From contig RPFO01000213.1 of assembly GCA_009746045.1 (NCBI GenBank), forward strand, positions 2,337,334 to 2,359,833: a stretch of DNA of 22,500 nucleotides. The letters are read 5' to 3'. This DNA is from Mesostigma viride. Its lineage: Eukaryota; Streptophyta; Mesostigmatophyceae; Mesostigmatales; Mesostigmataceae. Position 1 is the first letter of the stretch; every line of letters begins with the position of its first letter. The notes beneath the pieces were generated by a model. The model had not been told where the DNA came from. It was given only the letters and a program-made list of their open reading frames with translations, and did not search any database. A program made the position numbers and the translations under genes. Of the stretch, positions 20,101-22,500 are shown piece after piece.

Positions 20101-22221
20101 TGCAAGGATGGAGCTCAAATTTGTATTGGTTTGTGCAAAAATGACGTATTGAATGGCAAGAATGATCTAATTTGGTATCCACAACTCAGTTATAATTTTG
20201 TTGTGATCATTGATGCAAGCATTTGGTCGTCTAGCCAAGTGGGCAGTACTTTCAAATTTTGTTGAATTGTATTCTTCGTTGGCGATGGCAATTCTGCTGT
20301 ACATCTTGGCTGTGGCAGGGTGTGTCTGCGTCGATCACAGTTATCACGTGTAATCAGCATTTGTAGTTAATTGCTAGCATCTTCCAGTTTATTGTCAGCA
20401 TTTTCCAGTTCTGACTTCTCCGCATCAACGTGTTGTTCTTCATGACTAAACGTGCACATGATATTTCAGCCCATAGTTACGACTTATTTTGTGTGGAGAC
20501 TGAACGGCGAAATGTTTCCACACAAAAGGTATCATAACTCCAGCGAGCGCTTGGTACGTTTCATCAGTCATTTGCGCGGATCCAGTTCCGCGTCTGCTTT
20601 CCGTGACAACATTGGAGACCTACACCGAGATGCACTCATACGTCTGTGGAGACCTACACCGAGATGCACTCATACGTCTTTGGAGACCTACACCGAGATG
20701 CACTCATACGTCTTTGGAGACCTACACCGAGATGCACTCATACGTCTTTGGAGACCTACACCGAGATGCACTCCTATGTCTTTGGAGACCTACACCGAGA
20801 TGCACTCCTATGTCTTTGGAGACCTACACCGAGATGCACTCCTATGTCTTTGGAGACCTACACCGAGATGCACTCCTATGTCCTTCTCGCATCTATCACA
20901 CACAAGGTGTAGGGACGGCCAGTGAGCGGTCGGTGTGTTGCGTACGAGCGTGTCTTTCCCCTGTTCCGCCGCGCGGCCCATGACTTGCCACACCAACACA
21001 CTTGCCACACCTGCCACTTATGTGCAGTGCATGATCGTAACACCATTATTGTTCTCCTGGCTTCCATTTTTTCATATTTTTTGTTTTTGTCACTCACAGG
21101 CCGTACAACGAGGCGGCCGCGGCATCCTCGCCGCTGTACGCTTCCGGCGTTGTCAACATAGATGTGAGTATCATCGTAAGTATCTGTCATGAGACTTTTT
21201 AATACCTATCCATGAATGAGTCGTGGTTCCATGCGTTATTAACGGATGTCTGCGATGTAAGTACCGGTAGTAAGTGGTTGTCAAAACCTAGAGGTGCGGT
21301 ACGTATATTGACGACGGCATGATCAACGCAGATGCGAGTAGCTCCCAGTACGGATCGTGGCGTGAGTTGATGGTCCGCGTGGATGTGAGTTGATGGTCCG
21401 CGTGGATGTGAGTTGATGGTCCGCGTGGATGTGAGTTGATGGTCCGCGTGGATGTGAGGTGATGGTCCGCGTGGATGTCAGTTGGCAGCGCTCGCGCGGG
21501 TAGTCTCACGCAGTTGTCGTCCCAGGCGGGCATGGTCATACCAGAAGTGTGTTGAGTGGTAGCCATCTGTTTCAGCAGGGACGAGAGGGACAGGAGGCAT
21601 CTGTACCCATAATAGGTTGAACCTACCAAGTAATTCCTGGCACTTGTATGTATCTCGCTCTTTGATTCGATATTGTTAAAGCGAACCCTTCTGACCTGCT
21701 GGTTGCCTGATATCACGCTCCCTGCGCGCATTCCAACCTGGGGCACCCCTCATGCTTTTCACCCACCCACGGGCCAATCCCCCTACACACACACACACAC
21801 ACAGGCGCGCGCGCGCGCACACACACACACACACTCACACTCACACTCACACTCACACTCACACTCACACTCACACTCACACTCACACTCACACTCACAC
21901 TCACACTCACACTCACACTCACACTCACACTCACACTCACACTCACACTCACACTCACACTCACACTCACACTCACACTCACACTCACACTCACACTCAC
22001 ATTCACACTCACACTCACGCTCACACTCACACTCACATTCACACTCACACTCACACTCACGCACGCGCGTGCACACACACACACACATACACACCGCCCC
22101 TCCACCACCAGTCGGTCGCCCACAACCTGGTCCTGTATGACGCACCGGAGGAGGCCGCATCGCAGGCGCTCTCGCCCACCGCGCTCGCTGCATGCGACGT
22201 GGCCGCGTTCGTCTTTGACAG
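17116..22221 (+). CDS. MIRO: Mitochondrial Rho GTPase (Miro), four exons visible, 3' end outside window
   Basis: Exons are 17116-18240, 19697-19926, 21100-21163 and 22112-22221. All introns are GT-AG with matching phases. The start at 17116 (gaaatggc context) puts the P-loop at residues 16-24 as usual in Miro; an in-frame Met at 17026 would add 30 atypical residues. GTPase 1 shows GDEGAGKTS, VDTRSK (G3) and CKLD (122-125, G4). The two EF-hand loops are D204-E215 (DRDNDNALNDLE) and D325-E336 (DKDHDGALSPRE), each with its acidic positions. Exon 2 gives the linker WHLITLLDPKNALAYVHYLG and the second P-loop; exon 4 carries the LAACDVAAFVFD block of GTPase 2. The rest of GTPase 2 and the C-terminal membrane anchor lie beyond 22221. 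Miro sits in the mitochondrial outer membrane and governs mitochondrial distribution and Ca2+-dependent behaviour. Oddity: the second P-loop reads GAKGSGSAAL, lacking the catalytic Lys and the following Ser/Thr. Confidence 0.95.
18226..18680 (+). repeat. Degenerate repeats of the Miro exon 1 end and donor
   Basis: The exon-intron junction ggcttcctcgcgcaggtg (18226-18243) recurs in the intron at 18424-18441 (15-base perfect core ttcctcgcgcaggtg) and at 18494-18511 (17 of 18). Weaker copies lie near 18314, 18578 and 18654. Following bases such as 'gagcgac' also recur. The copy at 18494 translates as GFLTQV against exonic GFLAQV. Confidence 0.8.
18681..19388. other. Miro intron 1, middle part
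   Basis: No gene is recognised. There is an AT-rich patch at about 19020-19100 with repeats of 'taataacttctat' and 'taataactttta'. A 114-codon ORF at 18639-18983 has no recognisable domain and lies within the intron. Confidence 0.4.
19389..19499. repeat. (ACAAC)n microsatellite, Miro intron 1
   Basis: About 110 bases of the pentamer acaac on the plus strand, with one break near 19444 (acacacaacac) and decay at the right edge into acgcaacgta. It ends some 200 bases before the acceptor of exon 2. Confidence 0.97.
19914..19978 (+). repeat. Duplicate of the Miro exon 2 end and donor
   Basis: The junction cgctcgtggggcggtgagta (from 19914) recurs 44 bases downstream as cgctcgcggggcggtgagca (from 19958), with 18 of 20 positions identical. 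The second copy still contains the donor core ggtgag, so it is a potential alternative donor. Confidence 0.8.
19979..20611. other. Miro intron 2, left part
   Basis: T-rich intronic sequence with no recognised gene. Short words such as 'agcattttccagtt' and 'agcatcttccagtt' recur at about 20377-20410. Confidence 0.4.
20612..20884. repeat. 34-bp tandem array, eight copies, Miro intron 2
   Basis: Units begin with ttggagacctacaccgagat or a close variant at 20612, 20646, 20680, 20714, 20748, 20782, 20816 and 20850. Copies 1-4 end in 'actcatacgtc' and copies 5-8 in 'actcctatgtc', so the array is split into two homogeneous blocks. Because 34 leaves remainder one on division by three and the unit has no stop in any forward frame, the array is open in all three frames and gives spurious ORFs. 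Confidence 0.97.
21149..21485 (+). repeat. Repeats of the Miro exon 3 end and donor, including a 23-bp array
   Basis: The exon end plus donor, gatgtgagta (21161), recurs as gatgtaagta (21254) and gatgcgagta (21331). The 21331 copy shares the preceding 'atcaacgca' with exonic 'gtcaacata'. Then a 23-bp array with core tggtccgcgtggatgtgagt begins at 21371, 21394, 21417, 21440 and 21463; most units contain the exact donor string gatgtgagt. Confidence 0.8.
21786..22091. repeat. (CA)n and (CACACT)n array, Miro intron 3
   Basis: A CA run and a short gcgc run (21806-21817) lead into about 230 bases of the hexamer cacact (about 21830-22060). A few variants occur (cattca, cacgct), and the array ends in another CA run. 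It stops about 20 bases before the acceptor of exon 4 (caccaccag at 22111). Confidence 0.97.
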
Positions 22222-22240
22222 GTGTGGGGGGGGGACTTAG

Positions 22241-22500
22241 TTTGGTGCATATTTTATAGGTGTTTAGTATACATGGTTCCTATTTCATGTTTGGTGCATA
22301 TTTTATAGGTGTTTAGTATACATGGTTCCTATTTCATGTTTGGTGCATATTTTATAGGTGTTTAGTATACATGGTTCCTATTTCATGTTTGGTGCATATT
22401 TTATAGGTGTTTAGTATACATGGTTCCTATTTCATGTTTGGTGCATATTTTATAGGTGTTTAGTATACATGGTTCCTATTTCATGTTTGGTGCATATTTT
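22241..22500. repeat. 49-bp tandem array, five copies plus partial, Miro intron 4
   Basis: Units start tttggtgcatattttatagg at 22241, 22290, 22339, 22388 and 22437, with a sixth cut by the window edge from 22486. I see no difference between copies. The array begins about 20 bases after the exon 4 donor and continues beyond the window. Each unit contains 'ataggtgttt', a weak match to the exon donor acaggtgtgg. Confidence 0.97.

Noticed and set aside
20612-20884. CRISPR-like regular spacing
   Set aside because: The repeats are head to tail with no spacers and lie in a eukaryotic intron.
20452-20983. Overlapping ORFs of 88-157 codons with YTEMHSYV-like repeats
   Set aside because: They come from the 34-bp intronic array, which lacks stops in every forward frame; no start or flanking coding signal supports them.
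21673-22250. Several 136-162 codon ORFs of His-Thr, His-Ser, Val-Ser or Glu-Cys repeats
   Set aside because: They are translations of the CA/CACACT microsatellite inside Miro intron 3.

Overview
The window is nuclear DNA from a eukaryote, most likely a unicellular photosynthetic one such as a green alga with a repeat-rich genome. Three spliced genes support this: a VKOR-thioredoxin fusion with a plastid-type N-terminus (LTO1 family), a mitochondrial Rho GTPase (Miro), and a small 2-oxoglutarate dehydrogenase subunit with a mitochondrial presequence (KGD4/MRPS36 family). All introns have GT-AG ends. No prokaryotic operon structure, rRNA or intact tRNA gene was seen. The lineage is an inference from the gene set; I did not identify a species.

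Layout. Bases 1-1101 hold a decayed PIF/Harbinger-type DDE transposase, broken by at least two frameshifts and followed directly by a 64-bp minisatellite (to 1512). Bases 1513-3876 have no recognised gene, apart from one small minus-strand ORF of doubtful status. A compact KGD4-like gene lies at 3877-4520 (+). Bases 4521-10800 are mostly accessory DNA: clustered short palindromes, a candidate inverted-repeat-bounded element (6453-7223), a 94-bp tandem duplication, poly-C and poly-G tracts, nested palindromes, and a candidate retroposed element bounded by a perfect 17-bp direct repeat (9032-9363). The LTO1-like gene runs on the minus strand from 15458 down to about 10942. After a divergent intergenic region, Miro runs on the plus strand from 17116 and leaves the window in its fourth visible intron.

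The most unusual signal is a repeated theme at exon 3' ends. The last bases of an exon together with its GT donor recur as diverged copies in the downstream intron. This is seen after Miro exons 1, 2 and 3 and after the last recognisable LTO1 exon, with a short version after LTO1 exon 6. In Miro intron 1 a copy still translates as GFLTQ against the exonic GFLAQ. In LTO1 a copy of the thioredoxin cis-Pro segment stays in frame. The introns therefore carry decoy donors descended from real exon ends. A second point is that the second GTPase domain of Miro lacks the P-loop lysine.

The two large genes serve different organelles (plastid lumen disulfide formation; mitochondrial outer membrane) and share only a divergent promoter region. 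KGD4 is a mitochondrial matrix protein. I see no functional cluster joining them.
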